Shown piece after piece: positions 23,501-35,573 of a stretch of 64,000 bases of DNA. The position numbers were made by a program, and so were the translations under genes. The DNA is from Jacaranda mimosifolia (Eukaryota > Streptophyta > Magnoliopsida > Lamiales > Bignoniaceae), in assembly GCA_018894105.1 (NCBI GenBank), contig CM032133.1, positions 15,142,501-15,206,500 of the forward strand, written 5' to 3'. A model generated the notes under the pieces. That model saw only the letters and a list, made by a program, of their open reading frames with translations. It did no database searches and was not told the DNA's origin. Each line of letters opens with the position of its first letter. Position 1 is the first letter of the stretch.

Positions 23501-26060
23501 CTTCCCTTAGAATATTCAAAACACATGTCTAGAAAATCATGTTAATAGGTTTGACATGTCGATGCTTGATGTGTCATATCTTGAGTTTTGATAATTGCAC
23601 GCTTGATGTGCTATATTTTGAGTTCTGATGATTGAATTGCTTGCGATCCCAAATTAACAATATCCCAACAATTTGGGGGAAGATTTTCAGAGATAAGACA
23701 CTTGAATTGCCTGAGTACTACAAAATCTCACTGGAAATGGGTCTGCAGCGCCCACCTCACGATCGTGGATCTCAATTTCTATTTTTTGGTTTTCATCAAA
23801 TTCTCCCTCTTTGCTTAATTTTGTTGTTGATATTTGATTTGCATGATCATGTATGCATTCTATCATGATTCCCTTCATGTTTATGATATGAGTATGAAAA
23901 TTTTGAGCTTGATGCATTGATTTTGGACGTTGTTAATTGAATGAGGAAGGTGCAATCGTTAGGGAATATTTAGTTTTATGATCAAGATGATGAGCATTCC
24001 TTAATTTTTGAAAAATTATTCAACTTATTTGTGGGAAGCTTATATACTTGCAAAATTGGAGTTCATGAGCTATTTCTTCAAATGCTTATATTCTAATATT
24101 ATAGTTAATTGTGAGCTCATATTTAATTACTAACGGTAGAGCTTCATTATCATGAATCTGTACAATTTGGAGATAAAGAATAATGAACACACATGCATTT
24201 GGGGTAAAAAGTGATCAAATCATATGAATGCATGCTATATGTTTTTAATAAAATTCCAACCAAAATACTTTATTGTTGTTGTTGTTGTTGAGTTTTTATC
24301 TTGCATTGGTATAAAGTTCAAGGAGCCTAACCCTATGCATGCAGTGGCTTAGTATATCTATTCAAATACTCCTTGTTCTGTTTTATCAAGAGATGAGAAC
24401 TAACAGATGTTGTTTCAAGATTGTAGGCATGCATGAACTTGGAAACTAAAATTCTTACTCACACACCCACCTTGGATTGTTGATGTCCAATCTTGTATGA
24501 GCTTCAATGGTTGAAGGGAGTCACTTCTATCTCTATTTCTCTTTATTTGAGCCTAACGAGGACATTTTGTAATTTAAGTTTGGGGGAAGACTTCAACTTT
24601 TTTGTCATATGATCATATTGGTTGTGAATAATACTTCTTATTATTTGTGCTTAAATATAAATCTTTTGAGCATGATGTAGCTCCCAATTCTCTATTTTGG
24701 TCTATTGTATTGCATTTTTAGGTAATTTTTATTTTATTTTATTTCTCGAGCTTCAATACGCTAATGTATATCTGCTTATCATTTTGAACTTTCATTACTA
24801 TGCCCTAGCTGGTTATTCTTAGGACTATAACAGTAAGCATGCTAATCCTAGTTAAGATCTCTTGCTTTCTTTGTGTTCTCTATGATTTTTATTGTTATTT
24901 GTCATTTTGATCTCATATTAGAGGTAGTATAGGACATTTTTAGTTTTGTTACCTATGATAAAATTAGTTTACTTGGACTTAAATGATTCCTGTGAAAGCA
25001 TGAACTTAGTGTGAATGAGTATTAGATTTTTGCACTTTGCATTGCTCAAGTGTGAATACCCAATTTTGACAATAAGTCTCACACTTAGGAGAGTGACGAG
25101 CCTAAGGTGAGGGTGTGCGACTAGGGTGAACCCTATGGAGTCCCACTAGAATTTACTTGAATCTAACTAGAGGTGAATCCTCGAAAATGATGTGATGGGA
25201 AGATGACTTAGCTATCTTTGGATCAATTGAACCCTTTAAGCCTACCCCATTTGAGATTATCTGTACTATCTATATTTGAACCTTATGATGAACATTTCAT
25301 TTGTAGCTTCTAAAAGCATGGACTTCTATGATTAATCACCTTCATACCCTTTATATAACACTTGTATTGTCATTGGCAAAGTAAAAATATGCTATGAGGG
25401 AGGTGTGCAAAAGAGGCTTTTGTACTTAAAAATTGAATAATCTAGAAAAGAAAAAAAAAAGAACAAAAGAAAAAAAAAAAATACCACGAAACTTAGGTGG
25501 GAGGAAAATAAACAAAATAGGCCTTCAATTCAAAAATTTCACACATTCAAAAGAACTCTCTGAAGCATGGAGTTGAAAAAAGCAAGTGAAAGAATACAAT
25601 AGCATCAAAACCACAAAATGGTATGCATTAATGTCAATTATTATGCTCAAAATCAATGAAGAAGTAAATGCTATGATTTTTCTTGAGCTACTCATCTATA
25701 TATCCTACCGTTATAATCCGAACTTCACACTATAAGCTCAAAAATTCTATTGGTTCCTTGATCATCATGATCTAAGTTAGTGGAGAAAGCAAATAATAGT
25801 AAACCTAAGGGGGCATGAACTGGTGTAAACTCAAGGGAGCACACTGAAGTTTCGGGTACCCACTTGACTTTGTGCAGGAGTTGCACAAACAATAGGGACA
25901 CTTACACTTATAATTAATGGGCACTAATGTGAGAGACAAAGCATGAGTTGTGCACCTCAAAAGCCATATAAAGAGATGATAAACAAGAAAGTGAAGTTGT
26001 TAACAAGTTGTACATTTTATTTTGAAAAGAAAATAAGTTCAAGTAAGAAGAAAATTAGAA
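23500..26060 (+). other. Probable non-coding part of an old LTR retroelement
   Basis: The stretch lacks long ORFs but carries phrases typical of the non-coding zones of large plant Ty3 elements. Examples are AAGTTTGGGGGAAGACTTCA near 24580 and purine runs such as CTAAGGGGGCATGAACTGG near 25805. A 23632-23868 ORF of 78 codons has no family I recognise. A (TTG)n run lies at 24275-24290 and A-rich low complexity near 25445-25480. No LTR pair was found. The assignment is tentative. Confidence 0.35.
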
Positions 26061-26335
26061 GATTGATTCTTTCCTCCATGAATATATTATTTACTCGATA
26101 ATTTTGGCTATCATAGTCAAAATTTGCAAGCATATGGTGGCTACTTCGAATTTTCTAGCTCCTTGCATATATTGTATCTAAAACCCTAGGAACTCAAAAT
26201 AATACACAAGAACTAAATACACAAATTAAACAGTCAAAGGGATTTGTTAATTTGGACGTGCAAAAAGTAAAAATTAAATTTCTTTATAGGAAACACTTTT
26301 AATTTCTACACTAGAGAATAAAAATATATTTGTCA

Positions 26336-27138
26336 TCACGTCTTGTGGTAACCATCTTGTGACATCGTAATATAATCTTTAGTACTTGGTGTGAAAATAT
26401 CAAACTTATATTCCATATGAGAATGAGATTGTGGAAAGAGTAGGTCCATGTCCAGATGGCGACGAACTCTAAGGAAGTGAACATCATGAACCAATGGATT
26501 ATCTGTTCTTACAGGTGGAGATCTAGACCACTCTGATGAGTGTATGTTGCATCCATCTAACTCACCTCCATCCATCCTCTGCATTATTTATTAGAATTTT
26601 AACAACACAATTTGATTTTTGTGTCTATATATATATATATCTTCAATATCTAGATTGAAGTATATGCATATATACATATATATGATCACCCCTAGGCCAT
26701 GTATATAAAATTATACCTTCTCAGCAATTATGTTGAGAATTCCACTCCTTCCATTAGAATTTATTTGGCTGCATGCAGGTTACAGTTGAAACAAATTAAA
26801 ATTTATAAAATTAGTTGTTTTATGTTTGTGTTCAAAAAAAGTAGCTAGCTAGAGAAACTAATTAATAAGCAAATAAACATCCCCATTTTCAAATAAGTTA
26901 TAAGAGACATTAACACTAAGTTACAAAATTGGGTAGCTTACTTGTGCTTGCTGCAAAGGAGGGGATGATTAATTAACTGCACAGGTAAGGCTGGCACAAG
27001 ACGATGAGGCTTGGGACAAGACGGAGCATTATTACCTTTCGATCCAACATTCTTAGTCTTTGAATTTGTATCCCGAAGATGGTTTTTTACAGCCAAATGA
27101 TGCATCAATTTTGAGATTTTCCCAAGATATGTATACAT
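26336..27138 (-). CDS. Uncharacterised plant protein, three exons, 163 aa
   Basis: Exons 27138-26942, 26768-26717 and 26578-26336 join through GT-AG introns with matching phase to give one 163-residue frame ending in TGA at 26336-26338. The N-terminal third is basic (MYTYLGKISKLMHHLAVK, then Lys/Pro-rich). The small middle exon encodes INSNGRSGILNIIAEK. The last exon carries RMDGGELDGCNIHSSEWSRS, then PPVRTDNPLVHDV. No signal peptide or membrane segment is evident. I do not recognise the family; the compact middle and the NPLVHDV stretch look like conserved motifs, which is inference. The alternative is a chance set of splice sites, but three in-phase joins make that unlikely. The start codon is the first in-frame ATG and lies just downstream of a TATATATA stretch. 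Confidence 0.65.
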
Positions 27139-28490
27139 ATATATAGAGAAAAATAAAAGTTAAACTACTTATACATGATCTTCTTTCGCTTCGTATTCAA
27201 CAGTTATATAAATTAGGTTGAGCTTGTAATAAGGAAAATGAAAATTAGCCAGATAAGATAAAGACAATAGACTACAGATGTTGCTCAGTTAAAGGGCAAT
27301 AAGTATTTGCATGGGTGAGATTAGTGAGGGGATTGGTCATGCTTCTCCTAGTTTTCCTCAATTTCTCATTTTGCCTACGTTTCATTTCAACCAAGAGATT
27401 AATTGGGTAATTCAATTATATTGGCATATGATTGAATTTTTCTATCACTTTTTATCCTTAAAGATTGAAGGCATATAAAATTACTCATTCAAAATCCAAC
27501 GAGGGATGATTAATTAATGGTGTGATTATGCTATTATCAAAGGTTTTCTGTATAATATTATATTAAAACTGAATATATATATATATATATGTCACCATTA
27601 AATTAGTTATAACCCCTTCTGTTCACGGGATAAAAATATTTTCATAAAACGTAAATAATAAGAGGATTGTATTACAATAAAAAGATATAATAAAAAATTT
27701 TAAATTGAAATAACTTTTATAAAACATAATTCTTCAATAATGTAATATCATTATAATATATAGGGATAATTAAACTTTGAAATGGATAATAATCTATTTT
27801 CTAATACATATTCTATGCAATTAATTTTCTTCAGCGTATTAACTTTTAATTATTCAAGACAAATCCAGATGAAAGTAGCAATATTGGAAGGCATCAGCGA
27901 ATACAAAAAATTCTCACCATGTAGGGAGAATATCCCTCTACAAATTTATACCATTTTGTTAGACATAAATATTTGGCCCCTTTGTTGAAGTTTACATAGG
28001 TTATTCAACTCAGTTACTTTATATTTTACCTTTAAAAATTGCATGTATCAAATGGTCTTACACATAAACAAGAAAAAAATTATAAAAATAGGACCATAGA
28101 AATACCCATTTGATGAAAAAGGACCAAAATTGTAGGTGATATTAAAGAAGGATTGAAAATGTATTCAAAAAAAAAAAAAAGACACAGGTCACCGAAAAAT
28201 ACAATAGGCGCTGGTTTTTTTTCCTACGTGGTGCTTAGTTGGCCCAATTCTAGCCATTTTAATCCTATGTCATTCAGGAGGCCCTATGCCAACTCAACTG
28301 CCACATCAAATAAAAATCCACATCAGCTAAAACATTAATTAAATAGCCAAATCAGTGAAAGGAGGGAAAAAGTGGCTTTTTAGCAGGAAAAAGTTGTGCC
28401 TAGGGTGTTCTTGTTTTTGTCAAAAGTGCCCTAACTATCTAGTGTGGAAAAAAATTCAGAACGTCTCTTGCGATCTCAACAATCTCAAGT
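27139..28490. other. AT-rich spacer
   Basis: No supported gene. It contains (TA)n near 27575-27592 and an A-run near 28165. The 28100-28440 part (GGACCAAAATTGTAG, then TGGCCCAATTC) has the look of an old transposon flank, but no ends could be defined. Confidence 0.4.
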
Positions 28491-28494
28491 AATA

Positions 28495-28945
28495 TCAACT
28501 GCTATTGTGGGAAGAAAGTTGTCATCAGGATATCGTGGGCTAATAATAACCCAGGAAGGGGATTTGTTTTGTGGGTTGACTACAAGGTGAGCGCATGACT
28601 TCTTCCACAATGTTTTTGAGGGGTTGTTCCAATTTATTTTTATAGTTTTTTTTTTCTTTTTTCAGTGAAGGGAATGTGGTTTTTTTGAATGGGAGGATCA
28701 ATCATCCATTATGTGAAAGGGCAAGGCGTATTATCCCTAGGTTGCTTTGATGTATTAGAGCAAAAGAAACAAAAAATAACAAAGCTGAAAATGGAAAAAG
28801 AAAAAGAAAACAGAAAAAAGCTGAAGTGATGTTCTTGAGTACATGGTTAATTTTTATAGTTTGGTTTTTGTGTGTGATGTGGAGTGGTTTGGAGAAGAAG
28901 ACCGAGAGCAATGGACTTGTTGGGCCATTTCAGATGCTATCCTGA
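28495..28945 (+). pseudogene. GRF-type zinc finger gene, broken
   Basis: Plus-strand 28498-28590 reads NCYCGKKVVIRISW followed by NNNPGRGFVLWVDYK, matching the start of a plant GRF zinc finger (CxCG...NPGRRFxxC). A GTGAGC donor follows at 28588. After a short T-rich intron a second part at about 28664 reads RECGFFEWEDQ, the usual end of the finger, but then hits a stop (after SSIM). A further frame ends with VMFLSTWLIFIVWFLCVMW, a membrane segment like the C-terminal one in many of these proteins. No upstream start in frame is seen. The second Cys position reads VLW rather than FxC. It is best called a decayed copy, perhaps carried by a transposon. Confidence 0.65.
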
Positions 28946-29267
28946 AGAAGGAACAAAGTACTCTGTAGCAATGTTTGGTTTTAGTCTGCACATTTCTAGG
29001 TTTATATTAGGGAATTTGTTGTAAGAAGAGTATTCTACATTTCTCAGAATATTGAAAAATTTTCAGTTGCTTTCCTAAATTTAAGTTGTAATTGTGTTAT
29101 AAATGATTAGTTGGTTAAGTTTAATTTAAGCATTAAGTTTAATCTAAGCATTTGTACTGTAATTTTTTTTTTTTTTTTTTTTGGGTTGGTTTGACTATAG
29201 ATTTTGAAGTGTTTAAGTACACTTTTTGATGAGTTTGAGTACAAAAATACCCCTTCAAGAGATGCAC

Positions 29268-29515
29268 AAAGCCATAAGAAACCAACACAAAAATTTATTC
29301 AAAAGCAATAAAAATCGTCTCCAATGTCTTGCACGCAACAAAACCATTAAACTTAATAAAAGAAAATTAAAAAAAAAAGATATCAAAAAAGCCATTCCAA
29401 AGTTATTCCCAAGCCACATACACACCAACAACAAAAAGAGAAATAAAAAAGTAACACCAACCAATCAAAAGCAATAAAAATCCCTTCCAATGTTATGCAC
29501 AACATCACCAACAAA
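29268..29515. repeat. Degenerate short tandem repeat interrupted by the LTR element (left part)
   Basis: Phrases such as AAAAGCAATAAAAATC, then TTCCAATGT, then CACCAACAA recur about every 50-90 bases. The same phrases resume at 39048-39180 to the right of the LTR element (TTTAAAATCCCTTTCAAC, then CACCACCAACAAAC, then AAAAGCAAT). The retrotransposon therefore landed inside this repeat. Confidence 0.5.
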
Positions 29516-29520
29516 CCAAA

Positions 29521-32500
29521 TGTAGCGCCCTGATTGGGAGGCACCTGCTCCCGTCCGGGATGCTACTCCGATCGAATTTTCAAGATTTTTCAAAATACAA
29601 AATATGCACCTCCAAAATTTTCAATTTAAACAATTCCATAATGACCCAAATAATGAGTAAGATCAGAGTCAATTAATGACATCTACGTCAACTATTAATC
29701 CTGCAAAACTTCACCCAAACCCGAGCCTCTATGATTTACACTCACGTCAAACATCTCATGCTCCAATATTTTACACTTATAAAAAGATAAGGGCGTAGCC
29801 TATTGACAGACCCACTATTTACACCACACACATAGACCACATCTTACCATTGTAGATACCTTGATAGTACTATTTACACTGTGTACAATGTTCCAAGCTT
29901 ATGTGCCTTCTATTCCTTCAATCTGGGGTAAAGAACAGAAAGAATAGAACAAGGAAGGTAAGTTCGAATGACTTAGTAAGATAATAATCAAAATGCATGG
30001 ACATGCTATATGAAGTGCAATATACGCATAAAAGAAAAACATTTATTTCGAGTATAAATAATTAAAGTACATGTCCAAACAATAGGATACTGAAGAATCA
30101 ATTAGATTCCACTAAATTCACATAATAAAGTTAAAGATCATGAGTGGACTTAACGTCGTCCTATACCAGGGAAACGACATCTCAATTTTTAGTACATAGC
30201 GTGGGAAATCTCATATGCAAAACTCAAGAATTGAATTAGTTTAAAGAACCACGTGTATAAGTATGTTTCATGAAAGACTCAAATTTGGAATTCAGGGATA
30301 AGTTCAATCTTGTAAAACCGACTTTATAGAAGCATTTAAATAAATCGACTGTATAGGCACATTAAATCAAATCGACCGCACCAAAAATGTTTTCAGTTTG
30401 AGCTTTATGCCACAATCACCATATAGAGCAAAATAAATCGAAAATCACTTCCAAGCAAATTAATAACATAATTTCCATAACCAACGCATAATTACGAGTG
30501 AGTTAGTATGACTGCCTCTATCACCACTGGTCAGCCAACATAGCTACCACTATCACCAGTATATACAAATAAAGGCAAGTAGAGACGGCCTCCACAACCA
30601 ATATACTATGGGCCGGTAGGGACAACCTCCACAACCATAGTATCATGGGTTAGTAGCACGGCTTCCACAACTAATATAAACCAATAACAACTAGTTATCA
30701 AGACTATCTCACAGTCAACACCATAAAATGTGGTGATTGGATCAAGATTGAATTGGTCAAATTGTAGTTCAGTTGTCAAATTAGAATCTAGTTCATGTGA
30801 GATCGTCAGAAAATTCTCAATTTCAAATGAAACTTCTCAAAGTTCCTCGAATGAAAACATTGCTATTCAAAATATCTTATTTTTAAATAATTGTTCAAGG
30901 GTAACGTTTGAGAAAGGAGTCAAGTGGAATATTTAGCTAACACCTCGAGGTTAATGCACGAGTTCAGAGATAAATATATCAGAAATAGAATGGTACGGAA
31001 CAATAATTCAGTTGCATAGTTTCAATGCAAGAACGAACAAACAATAGTATGATATTTACTATATATGGGTTCTTTCTCCAGCAAGGAAAGCTAGTATAAA
31101 CCTCACTTCATAATATTATGTGGCAAAGCTTTCCTTAATTTACTCGATAGCTCGTCTCCCTATTACCTAGTTATCCCAAAATATTGTATTAGAGAGACTA
31201 AAATAACCTTATTTTAATTTCTTAATTTATATAACTATGCTAACTATATGGATTGAGAATTTGTTTTCCTTTCATAATCCTTATTAATTCCATGTTCATG
31301 TATTAAGATATTTAACCATGTCGAATTCTTGTCTACCATATAATTAATCACATGTCTAAATAGTAATTATTTTATCTTTTGACATCATTAAACCCCATCG
31401 TATATCTTAGATCATTAATCAATTACTTATTCAAGTCCAGTTAACTTAATTCTAATAATTATTTCGATCCTTGGGAATTACCTAACTAAAGTTGCTTAAT
31501 TTAACTGGTTAAGGATTACAAGTTTAGCCATATTTGATTTAATAAGATTATGTACGTCTAAGATAATCATTCAGTTTTGTCAAAAAGTCAATAACAAACA
31601 AGCCCAAGACATTTAGAATGTACACAAGATATTTAAATTATAAAGTCTGACTTTAAAAGGTATGACTCATTCAATTTTTAGTTCAAACCTAGCTATACAT
31701 GTAACTTGTTTTACTTGCAGTCCCAACTTTTCGATACAATAATATTTACATTGATAGTTCTTACAAAGTCAATTATTAATTTATCAAGCTTAACTTTTAC
31801 GTAATTTATTCAATTAAACTTCATGTATGTTATGATTCTTGGATTAATTTAATCTTTTAATCTAACTGATACTCAGGAATCAATCAAATATATTCAATTC
31901 AAGAGCTTTTACCCAATTTAGGTCGATCCAGAGCCCAAATTCAAACCCAGGAATGGCCTAAATGAGCCCAAAATTAGATTCTAGCATTTTGGCCTTAAGT
32001 CACCGTCGCTGCCATCGGACTGTCGTCGCTCCGCCGCTCACCATATAGGACCACCGCCGAAAAATTATCTGACAACACCAGTCTGTGTGCCTCTTTTCGA
32101 TGAGCAAAATTCCTCATTCAATTTCATGATTAGATGTTGTTTGCTCGGTCAATTGGCCAAAAAATAGACACAAACCCTCTGTAGTGCCACCGCCTTCAAA
32201 TCACCACCACTAGTTGTTGTTTCCACAAATTGAAACCATAAATATCCCACCCATCATGTTGTGAACATTTTTCACATATTTCTTCCTTGTGTCTGCCATT
32301 GGAAGTCAGCAACCCGCCACCACTACCATCGAGCTCTGCTACCTTTAAATTTCCCGACAATTCATCGATTTTTTGGGGGGGGATTTTTTGGTACCATTAT
32401 GTTCGTTAAGTTGAGAGGAAGCTAAATATGGCTTTGGTTTTCGATTTGGAGCTAAAATGGAAGAGAATTGAGTTTGGGAGGAGTAGGGGTCACGTTTGAG

Positions 32501-32889
32501 AATTTAACTAAATTTTGTCCTTAATCTTATATATATAAATTATTTTCCAGCTTCTTCAGTTTGGCTCCAAAGGTTTTAGACTGAGCCCAAGAGTTTCAAA
32601 TGCCTTTCTGTTTGACCCAAGAACTTTCAATTTAGCCCTTTAGAGTTTTAGTTTTTCACATTAGCCCATAACATTCTTAATTCCAGTCAATTAAACCTTC
32701 ATTTATTTATTTTGAAGTCCTTAAACTTTTAACTTCATCACATTGACCCCTAAATTTTATAATTTTGGGCATTGAAGCCCTTTCCTTATTTGCAACTAAA
32801 TCTCTCAATTCCTAATATTCATGCCTAAAACTTAGTTAATTTAATTTTAAGCAATTTCAATTTATAATTCCCAAAATTGGGGTGTTACA
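29521..32889 (-). repeat. 3' LTR (left copy) of the TR-GAG element
   Basis: 3369 bp, beginning TGTAGCGCCC and ending GGGTGTTACA on the plus strand, with inverted terminal bases. On the minus strand a TATA-like ATTTATATATATAAG lies near 32530, only about 360 bp from the LTR's own 5' end. The transcribed R-U5 part would thus be about 3 kb. It carries a short form of the internal minisatellite (about 30520-30680). Confidence 0.92.
30520..30680. repeat. Minisatellite in the left LTR (about 3-4 units)
   Basis: Units of about 40-45 bp share GGCCTCCACAACCAATATA-like text with a variable GGGCCGGTAGGGAC lead. The array is the short allele compared with the right LTR. Confidence 0.75.
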
Positions 32890-32906
32890 ACTCTCCCCCT
32901 CTTAAA
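32890..32906 (-). promoter_or_regulatory. Polypurine tract of the TR-GAG element
   Basis: The minus strand reads TTTAAGAGGGGGAGAGT directly before the left LTR. The position and purine run fit the plus-strand primer. Confidence 0.8.
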
Positions 32907-33280
32907 AGAATGCGTCCCCAGATTCTCATCTGACATCTGGAGAAACTCAGAATATTGCTAACACTTATGTGGGATATCGATCTGGTTATATTTTTTCATA
33001 ATCTAGCTACATGGTTTCTTTAATCCGACTTGGGCAAGTCTTGTTTGCGATGTCAGTTTCCACTCCTATTTCCTTAGCTAAATAGGTTTAAATATTTCAT
33101 ATGTTCACATTTGAGTTCTAGTTCAACTTTATAGTGAAATATGGAGATATAGAAGGATGGGTACTATGAAAATCACATGTAATTTGGCTGAGATATTATA
33201 ATGTAATTCATACCTTAGAGAGCATCATATGGATCTAGTGCGTTCCCCTGAGCAGGGGCATTAACACAAGTTGGGTTGTT

Positions 33281-34408
33281 CTACCTTTTGAGTTCTATCC
33301 ATTTCTTATTCTTGGGACAATTCTTGACATAATGTTCATCATTGCCACACCGTATGCACTTTCCATGCTTATTCCAACACGTGGGTTCTCTATGATGGGT
33401 ATCCCCAACAAATTCCACAAGCTTTCTTGGATTTAGTTGGGATGGACAAAGAGTATTTCCTATCTGGAAGGGGTAGCTAGATGTTTTTTCATCGTAAATC
33501 TCATGTTGTTTCCTTCCAGAATAATTTCTTTCTCCACCTTGAGTTCTGGACCTAAAAGTCTTTCTTTGCTTTATCTTTTCTTCAATTTTACATAGCTCCT
33601 TAAGTTCTGATTCTACTTGCATGGCCCTATTCATAGCTCTGCTATAAGTGGGCAATTCACAAGCTATAAGGATTCTCCGTAACTCAAGTTTTAAGCCTTC
33701 AACAAACTTTCGTGCTCTACACCCTTCATCACCTAATATATGTGGTGCATATTGGATTAAGCGGTTAAATTTGGCTTCATATTGGCATACCGACATAGAT
33801 CCTTGAATAAGCTCCATAAACTCCTGCTCCCAAGCATTCTTTATGACATCAAGTATAGACTTATTCATAAATTCACTTTTGAAATTCTCCCAGGTATAAG
33901 ATGTACCCTCGTGACTCCAATATTGGTCCAACAATTGCCACCAATGATAGACGTCCTGTCTTAAGAGAAAAGTGGAAAACTTGACTTTCTGTTCGTCTGA
34001 GTAATACTGCACCCGAAAAATTTGCTCAACACACTCAATCTACCCCTCAGCTCTTTGATCGTTTGGTTCACCTATAAACCTTGGGGGATTGTGTCTAAGA
34101 AACAGTTCTAGCATTAGATCTGCAACAGGTTCTACAATATTTTAAGAACTACCGACTTGACTTTGTTGCTGGCAAAGTTCCATGAATTGCAGCCATATGG
34201 TGAACATTTGTTTTGCAGCTTGTCTTCTTACCCCCTGGTTTATTGGTAGCTTTGGAATCATCCTCTATTCATGCACAGGGTGTCCTTGGTTGGGAGTTTT
34301 TTCTACTTGATCCTCTTGTGCTCCAACTCGATTAGTAGGTAGTTGTCCTCTACGATCTTGAATTGACCAAAACAAGGAAAGTGGTTGAGGTTGTTCTTGT
34401 GATGCCAT
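33281..34408 (-). pseudogene. Gag of the TR-GAG element, broken
   Basis: The ATG at 34408 opens MASQEQPQPLSLFWSIQ and stops near 34265. Two more interruptions occur before about 34030. From 34012 to 33281 a 243-codon frame is open, with the retrotransposon gag domain (LLRQDVYHWWQLLDQYW, then WENFKSEFMNK, then KFVEGLKLELRRIL). A basic linker follows, then a CCHC knuckle CIRCGNDEHYVKNC at 33358-33317. This capsid/nucleocapsid protein would package RNA. The frame ends 25 residues after the knuckle begins, and no pol follows in the remaining 370 bases before the polypurine tract. The downstream lack of pol is not a local frameshift: no RT, RNase H or integrase motif is visible in any frame. Confidence 0.88.
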
Positions 34409-35557
34409 TCGGTATAAAAAATCTTCAAGTCTTACTAATAACACTAAATCTACAGCGTTCAATAAAATATCTTTTAAATAATTTTCCAAACTTCTATCGG
34501 TTCTTATCATAATATATAAAGCTACGCTGAGTACAAACGCATTCCACTTGACATGAAATATAAATATGATTATCAAACTAACGTTAGCAAGTGATTTTAC
34601 ACCGACCTTGCAAATAAATTTATATAAAATCTTCGTTAAACTTGTTACTCGCCTAACAAAATTGGTTAAATTTAATATTGTTTTTGTCAAGAATATTATA
34701 CTATTTTTCATCAAATTTACAATACGATTTCTCATAACCTCATTTTTTATGAGCAATCATATAAATACGTTGTTCACTAATCATGTTAAATGATCTCCTT
34801 ATGGGAAATATTTTCTTATTTTCCTCTCACATACCACCGTGCAGTCATATAGTTCAATCTCATTATCGAGATGCCACTTCCAAAATAACCATATTATCTA
34901 GATCTTTGTCCCATATATACCAAATATTTATTATCCCAAACAAGCTTCTATTTCCCAAGTTCTTATTATCACAAAAATACCTATTTAACAATGTGATCCC
35001 AAAAAATATTATTCTGCCAAACATATGTGTGATACCTCAAAAGTAATGGACTATATACGGGTTGTCCATCCTAGTAAGAATCCTTTACTCTTTAATATCA
35101 AGCAATATACCAGAAGTTCATACCCTAACAAAATTTTCAAGTCAAACCTAATCTCCATTAATCCAAAAATTCCACATTTCATATTTCAAGAATATTAGAT
35201 CGACATACTACCCTCCTCCAAATAGCTATATTATTTAACCACAACACATTCATGTCCACAATAAAGATTTGAAGAGATATTTACTCATCTAATTCGATTC
35301 TATTTAGAGAGTGATCATTTGCTTACCAATTGGTGTGCTCCCAAACACGTTCGTACCTATTATAAATCTTTAAAAGTATCATTCTCCACAAGTAGAAAAA
35401 GTTATATGTTCGATACCTTCAAAGTTACAGATTATAGATTATATGTCCTAAAGATTCATATCCTATTCAAATTTCAGAATCAAGCTTAGCCTCCGCTAAC
35501 CAAAATTTCCCCATTCTGAGGATCATATCCTAGCTTAGCTCAGGGTTTCCAACCCAA
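34409..35557. other. Leader region of the TR-GAG element
   Basis: About 1.15 kb of AT-rich sequence between primer site and gag start. The ORFs seen across it on either strand carry no recognisable domain. Confidence 0.5.
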
Positions 35558-35570
35558 GCTCTGATACAAC
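35558..35570 (-). promoter_or_regulatory. Primer-binding site of the TR-GAG element (initiator tRNA-Met type)
   Basis: The minus strand reads GTTGTATCAGAGC three bases inside the right LTR. It differs at one base from the TGGTATCAGAGC core used by many plant retrotransposons with tRNA-iMet. Confidence 0.85.
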
Positions 35571-35573
35571 CTC

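Noticed and set aside
28702..28911. 69-codon minus-strand ORF with a hydrophobic stretch
   Set aside because: It is the antisense of the GRF pseudogene tail; the A-rich linker on the plus strand gives the Phe/Leu-rich reading.
29226..29477. ORFs on both strands with Lys- or Leu-rich sequence
   Set aside because: They are low-complexity readings of the A-rich short tandem repeat beside the LTR element.
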